This document shows, one piece after another, positions 33,456 through 41,724 of a DNA stretch of 43,132 bases. A program made the translations under genes and the position numbers. Source of the stretch: Gemmatimonadaceae bacterium. Lineage in GTDB: Bacteria > Gemmatimonadota > Gemmatimonadetes > Gemmatimonadales > Gemmatimonadaceae. Where the stretch lies: assembly GCA_024654005.1 (NCBI GenBank), contig JANLGX010000242.1, positions 1 to 43,132 of the forward strand, given 5' to 3'. The notes beneath the pieces are model-generated. The model was not told the DNA's origin. It searched no databases and was given only the letters and a program-made list of their open reading frames with translations. How positions within the stretch are numbered: the first letter of the stretch is position 1; every line of letters starts with the position of its first letter.

Positions 33456-34260
33456 TTGATCCTCCGCCGCCGCCGCCGAACCCACCGCCGCCGCCAAAGC
33501 CACCGAACCCGCCACCGCCGCCAAACCCGCCGCCAAAGCCGCCGCCAAAGCCCCCGCCGCTCCCCCAGCGGCCGCGGCCGGTGGGCAGAAAGATCGGCAC
33601 CGGCAGAAAGGTGCGGCCTCTGCGCCCGCTACGGCCGCGCCTGCTCATGCGACTGATCAGCATGATCAGCACCAGCATGAAGATGATCTGGCCGATGGGG
33701 AACGGCTCGTCCCGCGGCGCGCGCCTGGCGACAACGGCGGAAGACGCGAGTGACGTGTCCACCGTGAACCCGAACTCGGCGGCGAAGCGCTCGGCCACGG
33801 CGAAAGTCACCAGCTCGATGGCGCCCCCGTAATCCCTGGCGGCAAAGAGCGGCGTCGCGCTCCGGCAGATCTCACCGGCGGTCACGTCGGTGATGAAACC
33901 CTCCGAGCCCGTGCCGGTCTCGATCCGGCACCGGCCGCGTCCATCGGCGCTCGTCTCCTTCGGCACGACGAGGATCACGGCTCCCGCGTTCCGCGTCGGA
34001 TCACCCGGGTCGCCGATTGCGCCCACGCCCCAATCGCGGCCGATTCGCAGCGCGATCTCGGTGACGTCGCGGTCGCCGATGTTCGGCAGTGTGACCACGG
34101 CGATCTCCCCGCGCGATTTCGTGCGCACGTCTTCCGCGATGCGCGCGATCCGCTGCTCCTGCGTCGCGGGGATCACGTTCGCGAAGTCGTTGACCAGACC
34201 GGTCGGCGCCGGGATCTGGACGGCCTGGAGCAGGGCGACGAGGAAGGAGAGCAGAGGCAA
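33448..34260 (-). CDS. TPM-domain (YgcG-like) membrane protein with Gly-rich tail
   Basis: A 270-aa protein. A signal peptide or N-terminal hydrophobic segment (MPLLSFLVALLQAV) is followed by a TPM domain (about 20-150: GLVNDFANVIPATQEQRIAR, GEIAVVTLPNIGDRDVTEIA, RIGRDWGVGA, GAVILVVPKE, RIETGTGSEGFITD, YGGAIELVTF), one transmembrane segment (about 187-204) and a long glycine/phenylalanine-rich tail ending GGGGGSSW. This layout (TPM, one helix, Gly-rich end) is typical of the LemA-linked YgcG family, with roles proposed in photosystem repair or envelope maintenance. LemA is encoded two genes downstream. Start at ATG 34260. Its stop codon is supplied by the heptad element. Confidence 0.9.
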   Translation of the reverse strand: MPLLSFLVALLQAVQIPAPTGLVNDFANVIPATQEQRIARIAEDVRTKSRGEIAVVTLPNIGDRDVTEIALRIGRDWGVGAIGDPGDPTRNAGAVILVVPKETSADGRGRCRIETGTGSEGFITDVTAGEICRSATPLFAARDYGGAIELVTFAVAERFAAEFGFTVDTSLASSAVVARRAPRDEPFPIGQIIFMLVLIMLISRMSRRGRSGRRGRTFLPVPIFLPTGRGRWGSGGGFGGGFGGGFGGGGGFGGFGGGGGFGGGGGGSSW

Positions 34261-34264
34261 GGGA

Positions 34265-34291
34265 GCTGTTGGCTGTTGGCTATTGGGTGCT
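34265..34291. repeat. Heptad tract (GCTGTTG/GCTATTG), single arm
   Basis: Two GCTGTTG units and one GCTATTG (34265-34285), then a degenerate GGTGCTG, directly upstream of the TPM start. These are the same heptamers as in the complete hairpin at 38331-38395, four kilobases away. No complementary arm is obvious nearby. Confidence 0.6.
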
Positions 34292-34408
34292 GGTCATGCG
34301 GAAGTTAGGCAAATGCATGGGCAAGGAAGAACAGCTTTCGTGCGTGAGCGTATCGCCGGGCGCCACGCGGTCCCGAACTGCGCGACAGGCGGAATCCAGG
34401 CCGTGAGC

Positions 34409-34528
34409 GCTGAGCGATCAGCAATCAGCCGTCAGCAACTGCGATTGGGACGTGCAAGGGATTCTGCCGGCGAACGCAACGGTACGTCCAAATGTCAGTT
34501 GCCTGAAAGCTCATTGCTAACAGCTCAG
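34409..34528. repeat. Long imperfect hairpin with degenerate heptad arms (element F)
   Basis: The left arm 34409-34441 reads as heptads GCTGAGC, GATCAGC, AATCAGC, CGTCAGC, AACTG. The right arm 34496-34528 is its imperfect complement (about 26 of 32 positions match, one bulge). An inner stem, ATTGGGACGT (34444-34453) against ACGTCCAAAT (34484-34493), extends it. It lies in the 360-base gap between divergent genes (TPM and DsbA-like). The core of elements B, C and E is not present. Paired mismatches suggest an older, decaying member of the heptad class. Confidence 0.6.
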
Positions 34529-34620
34529 AGCTAGCGGCCTGGATTCCGGTTGCCCTCACTCGAACTCTCAATCACGATGCCCACTTGCCCGCCGCGTGGT
34601 CCCGCCCGACGTTTACCCGG

Positions 34621-35289
34621 GTGAAGACACGACTAGAACTTTCCCTGACGCTGGGTGCCGCTTTTCTCCTCGCCGCCTGCAGCCGCCCTCCCGAGCCGCC
34701 GCGCAACGGCGCCGTCGCGGCGGGCATCGCTTCACGTGCTGACACGGTCCGGATGCTCGCGGATCGCAGCCGGATCGAGGGCGATTCGGCCGCGCCGGTG
34801 TGGGTCATCGACATCAGCGATTTTCAGTGTCCGTACTGCGCGGAATGGCAGCGAAACACGCACGACGCGCTGCGCGCCGAATACGTCCGGACGGGCAAGG
34901 TGAAGCTCGCGTTCGTGAACTTCCCCCTGGAGCAGCACCGGCATGCGATGTCCGCCTCGCGCGCGGCGATGTGCGCCGGCGTCCAGGGCCGGTTCTGGCC
35001 GGTGCACGACGCGATCTTCGAGACGCAGGAGCGCTGGGCGGCCGCGCCCGACGCGGCTCCTCTATTCGAATCGATCGCGCGCACAGCCGGGGTGCGGATC
35101 GAAGAGTGGCGTGAGTGCTTCACTTCGGACGTGATGGATCCGCTCATCGAGGCCGATCGCGACCGCGCACTGGGCGCGGGCGTGAATTCGACGCCGACCT
35201 TCATCATCGACCGACAGATCATGCGCGGCGCCGCGCCCATCGAGGAATTCCGTCGCGTGATCGACGCGGCGCTGGCCCCGCAGCCGTAA
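34621..35289 (+). CDS. DsbA-family thioredoxin-fold lipoprotein
   Basis: A 222-aa periplasmic thiol-disulfide protein. The GTG at 34621 gives VKTRLELSLTLGAAFLLAAC with a lipobox, so it is membrane-tethered. The thioredoxin-like fold has DISDFQCPYCAEWQ with a CPYC active site (about 70-73), FVNFPLEQHRHAMSASRAAM, GRFWPVHDAIFETQ and the cis-Pro loop NSTPTFIIDRQI (about 190). DsbA/DSBA-like thioredoxins of this kind oxidise or isomerise exported proteins. No Shine-Dalgarno is visible. It ends four bases before the waaA GTG, so the two are co-transcribed, though their functions need not be linked. Confidence 0.9.
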   Translation: MKTRLELSLTLGAAFLLAACSRPPEPPRNGAVAAGIASRADTVRMLADRSRIEGDSAAPVWVIDISDFQCPYCAEWQRNTHDALRAEYVRTGKVKLAFVNFPLEQHRHAMSASRAAMCAGVQGRFWPVHDAIFETQERWAAAPDAAPLFESIARTAGVRIEEWRECFTSDVMDPLIEADRDRALGAGVNSTPTFIIDRQIMRGAAPIEEFRRVIDAALAPQP

Positions 35290-35293
35290 AGCC

Positions 35294-36586
35294 GTGAACC
35301 GCGCGGCGCGGCTGCTCTATGGTGCCGCGGGACAGCTCAGCCGCGTTGCGCCACTGCTCACTCCGCCGGGAAAGTCCCGCGCGCTCACCGCCCTGCGCGC
35401 GCGCCGCGGCCTGACGAAGCGGTACGCCGAATGGGCGAGGAGTTCGCGCGACCGCTCGCGCCCGCTGGTGTGGGTGCACGCCGCGTCGGTCGGCGAAGGG
35501 CTCCAGGCCAAGCCCGTTCTGTCGCTGCTGCGCGCGCGCCGGCCGGACGCCCAGATCGTCTACACGTTTTTCTCGCCGAGCGGCAGGCAGCTCGCGGGGA
35601 CGATGGACGCGGACTTCGCCGATTATCTCCCGTTCGACAACGCCGCCGACATGGACGCGACGCTCGACGCGCTCCGGCCCACGCTGCTGGCGTTCAGCAA
35701 GCTCGACGTGTGGCCCGTGCTGGTCGAGCGCGCGAAGCTGAAGGGTGTCGCGCTGGCGCTCATCAGCGGAACGCTTCCGCCGCACTCGCGCCGCCTCACG
35801 GGCATCGGCGGCGCCCTGGTCAAGGACGCCTACCTCGCGCTCGACACCATCGGAGCCGCGTCGGCGGACGACGCCGAGAGGTTCGCCGCCGTGGGGATTC
35901 CACGCGCGCGCATCGAAGTCACCGGTGACACGAGCTACGACCAAGTGATTGCGCGCGCCGCGGCCGCGAAGGGATCGCGCGTCGTCGAGGGGCTGGCGTC
36001 AACCCGGTTCACGCTCGTCGCGGGATCGACCTGGCCGGCGGACAACCGCGTGCTCTTCCCCGCATGGGAGCGAATCAGGCAGCGCGACTCGAAGGCACGA
36101 CTCATCATCGCCCCACACGATCTCTCGGACCGACAGCTCGGCGCGATCGAAGCGTGGGCCCGGCCGTCCTACAAGCTCGCTCGGCTCAGCGAAGCAGGCG
36201 CTGCCAGTGCCGAGGTGATCATCGTCGACCGATACGGAGTCCTGGGCGACATCTACGCCGTTGCCGACGTCGCGTACGTCGGTGGCGGACTGCACCGCCC
36301 CGGTCTCCACTCGGTGATCGAGCCCGCGGCGTTCGGCGTGCCGGTGATCTACGGCGCGACGCACGCGCGCCGGCGCGACGCGGACCTTCTGCTGGCGGCC
36401 GGCGGCGCCGCGGCGATAGACAGCGCGATTTCACTGGAGAGCGCGCTGGCCGGGTGGCTGCCCGAAGCGAAAAGAAAAGCCGCAGGCGCCAGGGCGCTCG
36501 CGGTCGTCAAACGGGAAGCCGGCGCGTCGGAGCGGACCTACGCGCTCCTGATCGCCCTCATGTCCGGGCCGGCGCTACCCGCTTGA
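35294..36586 (+). CDS. waaA: 3-deoxy-D-manno-octulosonic acid (Kdo) transferase
   Basis: A 430-aa inner-membrane-associated glycosyltransferase that adds Kdo from CMP-Kdo to the lipid A precursor, so the organism makes LPS. Family signatures: VWVHAASVGEGLQAKPVL (the Glu of SVGE is the catalytic base), IVYTFFSPSGRQLA, DYLPFDNA, VEVTGDTSYDQV-like VTGDTSYDQV, FTLVAGSTWPADN, APHDLSDRQLGAI, VLGDIYAVADVAYVGGGLHR and SVIEPAAFGVPVIYGA. Size is normal. The N-terminal membrane anchor is short (ARLLYGAAGQLSRVAPLL). GTG start at 35294. The last 49 bases overlap the convergent EAL-protein gene. Confidence 0.96.
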   Translation: MNRAARLLYGAAGQLSRVAPLLTPPGKSRALTALRARRGLTKRYAEWARSSRDRSRPLVWVHAASVGEGLQAKPVLSLLRARRPDAQIVYTFFSPSGRQLAGTMDADFADYLPFDNAADMDATLDALRPTLLAFSKLDVWPVLVERAKLKGVALALISGTLPPHSRRLTGIGGALVKDAYLALDTIGAASADDAERFAAVGIPRARIEVTGDTSYDQVIARAAAAKGSRVVEGLASTRFTLVAGSTWPADNRVLFPAWERIRQRDSKARLIIAPHDLSDRQLGAIEAWARPSYKLARLSEAGAASAEVIIVDRYGVLGDIYAVADVAYVGGGLHRPGLHSVIEPAAFGVPVIYGATHARRRDADLLLAAGGAAAIDSAISLESALAGWLPEAKRKAAGARALAVVKREAGASERTYALLIALMSGPALPA

Positions 36587-37872
36587 CCCGGTGAGGCGGA
36601 GCCCGCCGGCATGCTCGGTACCGGCAGATGTTCCGGCGTGTGGCGCGGCATGCCGGCGGGGTGCAGGAAGAATCCCTGCACCAGATGCACGCCGAGTGCT
36701 TTCAGGATCGCCAGCTCCGCCGCCGTCTCCACGCCCTCGGCTATGACCTGCGCGCCCTGATCGTTCGCGAACCTGATCATCGTCTCGACCAGGTTCTGCT
36801 TGATGAAGTTCTCGTCGATGCCGTTGATCAGCGAGATGTCGAGCTTGATGAAGTCGGGCTCGAGGTTGGCGATGGACCCCAGTCCGGCGTAGCCGCTGCC
36901 GGCGTCGTCCACCGCGAAGCGGAAGCCCGCGTCGCGGAAGGCCTGCAGTCGGTTCCGGAACTTGGGGTAATCCTTGATCGCGGTGCGCTCGGTGATCTCG
37001 ATCACGACGCGCTTGGGATCGGGCGCGTTCAGCTGCTCCGGGCTGAACGTGGGGTCGGCGAAGTCGCCCGGATCGACGTTCAGGAAGAGCAGCTCGCCCT
37101 GGTCGAAGCGGTGCTGCATCCCTTCGATCGCGCGCGCGCGGCAGATGCGGCTCAGCTCCCAGAGCAGATCGCCCCGCGCGGCGACCTCGAACATCACCTC
37201 GGGGCTGCGCATGCTGCGCATGACCCCGCGGGCAAGAGCCTCGTAGCCGAATATCTCGCCGGTCTCGGCCACCACGATGGGGTGATAGTCGACGTACACG
37301 CCCCGCGTCCGGATGCTCTCGCGGAGATCCTCCAGCTTCTTGACCGTCTCCCGCGCTTCGACGCTGTGCGAGGAGAGCACCGCCTGGCGCACGCCGCGGT
37401 ATATCTGCCGCTCCAGGCGGAACTTGGGATTGACCATGACGTGCGCGCGGCCCGCGTATATGTCGAAGAGCGACGCGATCTCCTCGCCGTGGACCGCTTC
37501 TATTCTCTCGGAGACGTGCTTCTGCAGCCCGCTGATGATCTCCGTTATCTGCTCGTCGCTCGCCGCCTCGAATCCCGGCTCGGGGATGTGGAAGAACACG
37601 AAGTCGTCGTCGTTGGTGAACCGGACCATGACGCGCGAGGAACGCAGCGGGCTGTCGTGCAGGTAGGCACGCACGGCCGCCGCGGTTGTGGCGAGCACGG
37701 CGTCGAGCTTCTCCCAGCCGTAGATCTCCTCGATCTTGGAGTAGCGGCTGAAGTTGAAGTACAGGATCAACAGTTCGCCGCGCTCGACGATCGCGCGCCG
37801 CATGCTCTCGACGGCCGCCTGGAGAGTGGGGAGGCCGGTTACGCCGTCGTAGAGTAGATGCTCGGTCTCCAT
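36538..37872 (-). CDS. Degenerate GGDEF plus EAL-domain protein (c-di-GMP signalling)
   Basis: A 444-aa cytoplasmic protein. The N-terminal part (about 1-150) is a GGDEF fold (YDGVTGLPTLQAAVESMRRA, LILYFNFSRYSKIEEIYGWE), but the active-site loop is TNDDDF instead of GGDEF, so it should not make c-di-GMP. The C-terminal EAL domain (about 195-430) looks intact: GYEALARG, FLNVDPGDF, VVIEITERTAI, FAVDDAGSGYAGLG, FIKLDISLI, VIAEGVETAAEL, VQGFFLHPAG, i.e. the metal-binding Glu, Asn, Glu, Asp-Asp, Lys and Glu positions. It is therefore a likely phosphodiesterase whose GGDEF half may sense GTP. Its ATG follows the response-regulator stop directly (TAAATG), so they are coupled and probably form one signalling unit. 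The Pro/Ser-rich C-terminal tail overlaps waaA by 49 bases. Confidence 0.92.
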   Translation of the reverse strand: METEHLLYDGVTGLPTLQAAVESMRRAIVERGELLILYFNFSRYSKIEEIYGWEKLDAVLATTAAAVRAYLHDSPLRSSRVMVRFTNDDDFVFFHIPEPGFEAASDEQITEIISGLQKHVSERIEAVHGEEIASLFDIYAGRAHVMVNPKFRLERQIYRGVRQAVLSSHSVEARETVKKLEDLRESIRTRGVYVDYHPIVVAETGEIFGYEALARGVMRSMRSPEVMFEVAARGDLLWELSRICRARAIEGMQHRFDQGELLFLNVDPGDFADPTFSPEQLNAPDPKRVVIEITERTAIKDYPKFRNRLQAFRDAGFRFAVDDAGSGYAGLGSIANLEPDFIKLDISLINGIDENFIKQNLVETMIRFANDQGAQVIAEGVETAAELAILKALGVHLVQGFFLHPAGMPRHTPEHLPVPSMPAGSASPGQAGSAGPDMRAIRSA

Positions 37873-38271
37873 TTACCGGCCCGGCGAAAGCATCCGCGCA
37901 TTGCGCTCCACCGTGTCCGCGAGCTTGGAGAGCTCGAACGGTTTTTCGACGAAGTCGTCGGCGCCGGTCTGGATGGCCTGCCGCTTGTTGGTCCAGTCGT
38001 GCAGCGCCGTGACCATGATCACGCGGACCGGGTGCGACGCGTCGTGATTCTGCTTCATCTCGCGGCAGACCTCCCACCCGTCGCGCCCGGGCATCATCAC
38101 GTCCAGCAGGACGATGGACGGGTGCTCGCGCTCGAAGATCTCGAGCGCCTCTTCTCCGCCATAGGCAACGGTTATGGGGTAACCGCGTGCCTTTAGATAG
38201 TCGCGAATGATATTCGCGTTGTCGTGATTGTCGTCCACGACTAAAACGTGAGGAAGCGGCGAGTTGGTCAT
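37873..38271 (-). CDS. Single-domain response regulator (CheY-like)
   Basis: A 132-aa receiver domain without output domain. VLVVDDNHDN gives the acidic pair, SIVLLDVMMPGRDGWEV the phospho-accepting Asp (about 57), RVIMVTALHDW the Thr, and DFVEKPFELSKL the conserved Lys (about 109). ATG at 38271 is chosen because the frame upstream reads through the heptad repeat; a CCCCTG/CAGGGG hairpin (38284-38297) lies just upstream of the start. Its stop TAA abuts the ATG of the EAL-domain gene, so phosphorylation input probably controls c-di-GMP breakdown. The cognate kinase is not in the window. Confidence 0.93.
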   Translation of the reverse strand: MTNSPLPHVLVVDDNHDNANIIRDYLKARGYPITVAYGGEEALEIFEREHPSIVLLDVMMPGRDGWEVCREMKQNHDASHPVRVIMVTALHDWTNKRQAIQTGADDFVEKPFELSKLADTVERNARMLSPGR

Positions 38272-38330
38272 TGTGTGGGTGCACCCCTGCACAGGGGGGG
38301 AGCGGGGCAAGATGCAAGCCATGGAGAGCG

Positions 38331-38395
38331 GCTGTTGGCTATTGGCTATTGGCCAGCAACTAGGAGCTAATAGCCAACAGCCAATAGCCAACAGC
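38331..38395. repeat. Heptad-repeat hairpin (GCTGTTG/GCTATTG) with short loop (element D)
   Basis: The left arm 38331-38353 is GCTGTTG, two GCTATTG, GC; the right arm 38366-38395 is the inverted series of four units. They pair over at least 22 bases with one mismatch around a loop of about 12 bases. The conserved core of elements B, C and E is absent. It lies between divergent genes, the response regulator and the M16 peptidase. The same heptamers occur as a lone arm at 34265. Confidence 0.85.
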
Positions 38396-38501
38396 TAATT
38401 TCGGCCGCCACCTTGGCCGGTCCTCTTGCCGGCACAAAGTCCGTGCTGCAACGTAGTAAAGCTTACTCATCTGTATTCAGCTTCCTCTGGAGTCCTGCCA
38501 A

Positions 38502-41306
38502 ATGCACCCGCTTTTCTCGTCGTTCCGGCGTGCGCTCATCGGATCGCTCGCACTCTCGCTCGTCGCCGTTTTCCCGGTACAATCATTGGCGCAGGCGCGG
38601 CCCGCTGCCGCCCGCGCGCAGGCTCAGCCGCCGAAGGCGACGCTCGTCACGACCGTCGAGGGGATCTCGGAGTACTCGCTGCCCAACGGGCTGCGGATCC
38701 TGCTCGTTCCCGATCAGTCGAAGCCGACCGTGACGGTCAACATCACCTACCTCGTCGGCTCGCGGCACGAGGGCTACGGCGAGTCCGGCATGGCGCACCT
38801 GCTCGAGCACCTCGTGTTCAAGGGCACGCCGCGGCATCCGAACATTCCGCAGGAGCTGACCGAGCACGGCTCGCGCCCCAACGGCACGACCTGGTTCGAC
38901 CGCACCAACTATTTCGAGACCGTGCCGGCGACCGACGTGAACCTGGACTGGGGGTTGGATCTCGAGGCCGATCGCATGGTCAACAGCTTCATCGCCAAGA
39001 AGGACCTGGAGAGCGAGTTCACAGTCGTGCGCAACGAGTTCGAGGGCGGCGAGAACAGCCCGTTCAACGCCACGCTCGAGCGCACGATGTCGACCGCGTT
39101 CGTCTGGCACGGCTACGGCCGCTCGACGATCGGAAACAAGGCCGACATCGAGAACGTGCCGATCGAGCGGCTGCAGGCTTTCTACAGGAAGTACTACCAG
39201 CCCGACAACGCAATTCTCGTGGTGGCCGGGAAGTTCGAGCCGGAGAAGACGCTCCGGCTCATCGAGCGGAAGTTCGGCGTGATCCCGAAGCCGGTCCGGT
39301 CGCTGGAGCACGGCAACCTGCTGTATCCGACCTACACCGCCGAGCCCGTGCAGGACGGCGAGCGTGAGGCCGTCGTGCGCAGAGTCGGGGACCTCCAGCT
39401 GCTGCTCGCCGCGTACCACGTGCCCGCCGGATCGCACCAGGATTTCGCGGCCGTCGAAGTGCTGAGCTCCGTGCTCGGCGACAACCCGTCGGGCCGGCTG
39501 TACAAGGCTCTGGTAGACTCGAAGCTGGCCGCCGGGGCCGGTGCATTCGCGTTTCAGCTGAAAGAGCCGGGACTGCTGTTCAACTTCGCGCAGCTCCGTA
39601 CGGATCAGGGTATCGATACCGCGCGAAAGGTCCTCACGGCGACGCTCGACAATCTGGGCTCGGCTGAGTTCACGGCCACGGAAGTCGACCGCGCCAAGAC
39701 CGATCTGCTCCGGAACATCGAGCTGCTGTTGAACAACTCCGAGCGCGTCGGATTCGAGCTGACCGAATGGGCGGCGATGGGCGACTGGCGTTTGATGTTC
39801 CTGCACCGCGATCGCGTGGAGAAGGTCACGCCGGCCGACGTGCAGCGCGTGGCCGCCGCCTACCTCAAGCCGGCCAACAGAACTGTCGGCATGTTCCAGC
39901 CGACGCCGAGTCCGGACCGCGCGGAGATCCCGGCGATCCCGGACGTACCCGCGCTGGTTGCGAACTACACCGGCCGGGCCGCGGTGGCCGAGGGCGAAGT
40001 CTTCGACCCGTCGCCGAGCAACATCGACGCCCGGGTCACGCGCGTCGAGCTGCCCAATGGCGCCGTGGTGACGCTGCTCCCGAAGAACACGCGCGGCGAT
40101 CGTGTAGTCGCGACGATGTACCTGCGCCAGGGAACCGAGCAGTCGCTGATGAACAAGTCCACGATCTCGTCGCTCATGGTGGCGATGCTCTCCCGCGGCA
40201 CGACCAGCCTGACGCGCGAGCAGGTGCAGGACTCGCTCAGTAAGCTGAAGGCGAACGTCAGCATCATCGGCGGTGGGAACAACGTCATCACGCGCATCGA
40301 GACGACGCGGCCGAATCTGCTCCCGACGCTCGATCTCGTGGCGCAGCAGCTCCGCTCGCCGCGGTTCGACGCGGACGAGTTCGCCAAGCTCAAGCAGGAG
40401 CGGCTCGCGAGCGTCGAGGCCGGGAAGTCCGAGCCGCAGGTGCTCGCATCGATCGCGCTCCAGCGGGCCCTCTACCCGGTAGCACCGGGCCATCTGCTGT
40501 ACGCGGCTTCACCGGATGAAAACGTGGCGTACATCAACGCCGTCACGCTCGACGACATGCGCCGCTTCCACGCGGAGTATCTGGGCGCGAGTCACGCTGA
40601 TCTGGCGGTCGTCGGTGATTTCGACGCCGACGAGACGCGCGCCGCTCTGACCCGCCTGTTCGGCGACTGGAACAGCCCGCAGCCGTTCAGCAGGCTCGTG
40701 CGCGTGTACGCGCCGACGGACTCGGCGATGACGAGCATTCTCACCCCCGACAAGGCGCAGGCGATCTACCTGTCGGCGCAGACGATCAAGCTCAGCGACG
40801 CGCACGCGGATTATCCGGCGATGCTGCTGGCGAACTACATGCTCGGCGGCGGGTTCCTGAACTCGCGGCTTGCCACGCGCCTGCGGCAGCGGGACGGGCT
40901 CAGCTACGGCGTCGGCTCGGGCTTCTCGGCGCAGTCGCTGGACGAGTACGCGATCTTCCAGGGCTTCGCCATCTACGCGCCGCAGAACGCGGACCGGGTG
41001 GTGACGGCGTTCCGGGAAGAGCTGGACCGCGCGGTGCGGGAAGGATTCACCCCAGCGGAAGTGGACGCGGCCAAGACCGGCTACGTCCAGTCGCGGTCGC
41101 AGGCCCGGGCCAACGACTCCGAGCTGATGGGCATTCTCGTGGACCGCAGGTTCACGGGACGGACGATGGCCTACGACGCCAAGCTCGACGCCGATCTCGC
41201 GGCGCTGACCGCGGAGCAGGTGAACGCGGTGCTGCGGAAGCATCTCGATCCGAGCAAAATGATCGTGGTTCGCGCTGGAGACTGGAACAAGGCAGCCGCG
41301 CCGTGA
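38502..41306 (+). CDS. M16 family zinc metallopeptidase, two-domain
   Basis: A 934-aa secreted peptidase of the pitrilysin/insulinase family. Signal peptide MHPLFSSFRRALIGSLALSL with cleavage near QSLAQA. First M16 domain: GMAHLLEHLVFKGTPRHP with inverted zinc motif HxxEH (about 99-103) and the third ligand Glu about 76 residues later in EFEGGENSPFNATLERT. The second half (about 510-934) repeats the fold without zinc motif and has the substrate-binding RQRDGLSYGVGSGFSA (Arg/Tyr pair). Such fused M16B pairs form the closed clamshell that degrades peptides in the periplasm. It stands alone, with a GGAG upstream of the ATG, and is followed by a strong terminator. Confidence 0.95.
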   Translation: MHPLFSSFRRALIGSLALSLVAVFPVQSLAQARPAAARAQAQPPKATLVTTVEGISEYSLPNGLRILLVPDQSKPTVTVNITYLVGSRHEGYGESGMAHLLEHLVFKGTPRHPNIPQELTEHGSRPNGTTWFDRTNYFETVPATDVNLDWGLDLEADRMVNSFIAKKDLESEFTVVRNEFEGGENSPFNATLERTMSTAFVWHGYGRSTIGNKADIENVPIERLQAFYRKYYQPDNAILVVAGKFEPEKTLRLIERKFGVIPKPVRSLEHGNLLYPTYTAEPVQDGEREAVVRRVGDLQLLLAAYHVPAGSHQDFAAVEVLSSVLGDNPSGRLYKALVDSKLAAGAGAFAFQLKEPGLLFNFAQLRTDQGIDTARKVLTATLDNLGSAEFTATEVDRAKTDLLRNIELLLNNSERVGFELTEWAAMGDWRLMFLHRDRVEKVTPADVQRVAAAYLKPANRTVGMFQPTPSPDRAEIPAIPDVPALVANYTGRAAVAEGEVFDPSPSNIDARVTRVELPNGAVVTLLPKNTRGDRVVATMYLRQGTEQSLMNKSTISSLMVAMLSRGTTSLTREQVQDSLSKLKANVSIIGGGNNVITRIETTRPNLLPTLDLVAQQLRSPRFDADEFAKLKQERLASVEAGKSEPQVLASIALQRALYPVAPGHLLYAASPDENVAYINAVTLDDMRRFHAEYLGASHADLAVVGDFDADETRAALTRLFGDWNSPQPFSRLVRVYAPTDSAMTSILTPDKAQAIYLSAQTIKLSDAHADYPAMLLANYMLGGGFLNSRLATRLRQRDGLSYGVGSGFSAQSLDEYAIFQGFAIYAPQNADRVVTAFREELDRAVREGFTPAEVDAAKTGYVQSRSQARANDSELMGILVDRRFTGRTMAYDAKLDADLAALTAEQVNAVLRKHLDPSKMIVVRAGDWNKAAAP

Positions 41307-41327
41307 TGTTGCGGTAGTTTCGCTCGA

Positions 41328-41405
41328 GAAAAACGAAGCAGGGGTGGTTTGCTGGGGCTACGCTTCGCTAACACGCCCCTGCAAACCACCCCTGCTTCGT
41401 TTTTC
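41328..41405. terminator. Very long bidirectional terminator hairpin
   Basis: A perfect 25-bp inverted repeat (41328-41352 with 41381-41405) is extended inward by a further GGGGC/GCCCC pairing (41354-41358 with 41375-41379), leaving a 16-base loop. The outer ends are GAAAAAC and GTTTTTC, so a T-run follows the stem in both directions. It lies between the convergent M16 gene (ends 41306) and atpC (ends 41470). Confidence 0.93.
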
Positions 41406-41469
41406 TTGCGTGCCTCTGCGCGGTTGCGGCGCGGCTGCGTGCGGCGTCTCCGCGCTCGCTTCGCGCTGA

Positions 41470-41724
41470 CTACAGGGCGCTGGCTTTCTCCGTGACGACG
41501 CGGACGTTGTTGTCCTCGACCTGAAGAAAGCCGCCGTCCACGGTGAAGCGCTTGCCCCCAGCGTTCGCTCCCTCGAGGCGCAGCTCGCCGTTGCCGAGCA
41601 GCGTCACCATCGGCGCGTGGCCGCTGAGAATGCCGAGCGAGCCGTCGAAGGCGGGGGCAACGACTGAAGTTGCCTCGCCCTCGAACAGCAGGGCTTCAGG
41701 TGAAATTACGGAAACTTTCAGCAT
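41470..41724 (-). CDS. atpC: ATP synthase F1 epsilon subunit, short form
   Basis: An 84-aa epsilon subunit: MLKVSVISPEALLFEGEATS, GSLGILSGHAPMVTLLGNGE and FTVDGGFLQVEDNNVRVVTE match the N-terminal beta-sandwich domain. The usual C-terminal pair of helices (about 45-50 residues), which in many bacteria inhibits ATP hydrolysis, is absent; the gene ends normally after EKASAL. It forms part of the central rotor stalk. It is downstream of atpD, separated by a heptad element of about 96 bases that stops one base before this ATG, so no normal ribosome-binding site is visible. Confidence 0.95.
   Translation of the reverse strand: MLKVSVISPEALLFEGEATSVVAPAFDGSLGILSGHAPMVTLLGNGELRLEGANAGGKRFTVDGGFLQVEDNNVRVVTEKASAL

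Noticed and set aside
33470-33590. GC-rich repeat region as a separate repeat element
   Set aside because: It encodes the Gly/Phe-rich tail of the TPM protein, typical of the family.
38583-40493. 636-codon open frame on the minus strand
   Set aside because: Antisense to the M16 peptidase, which has all catalytic motifs.
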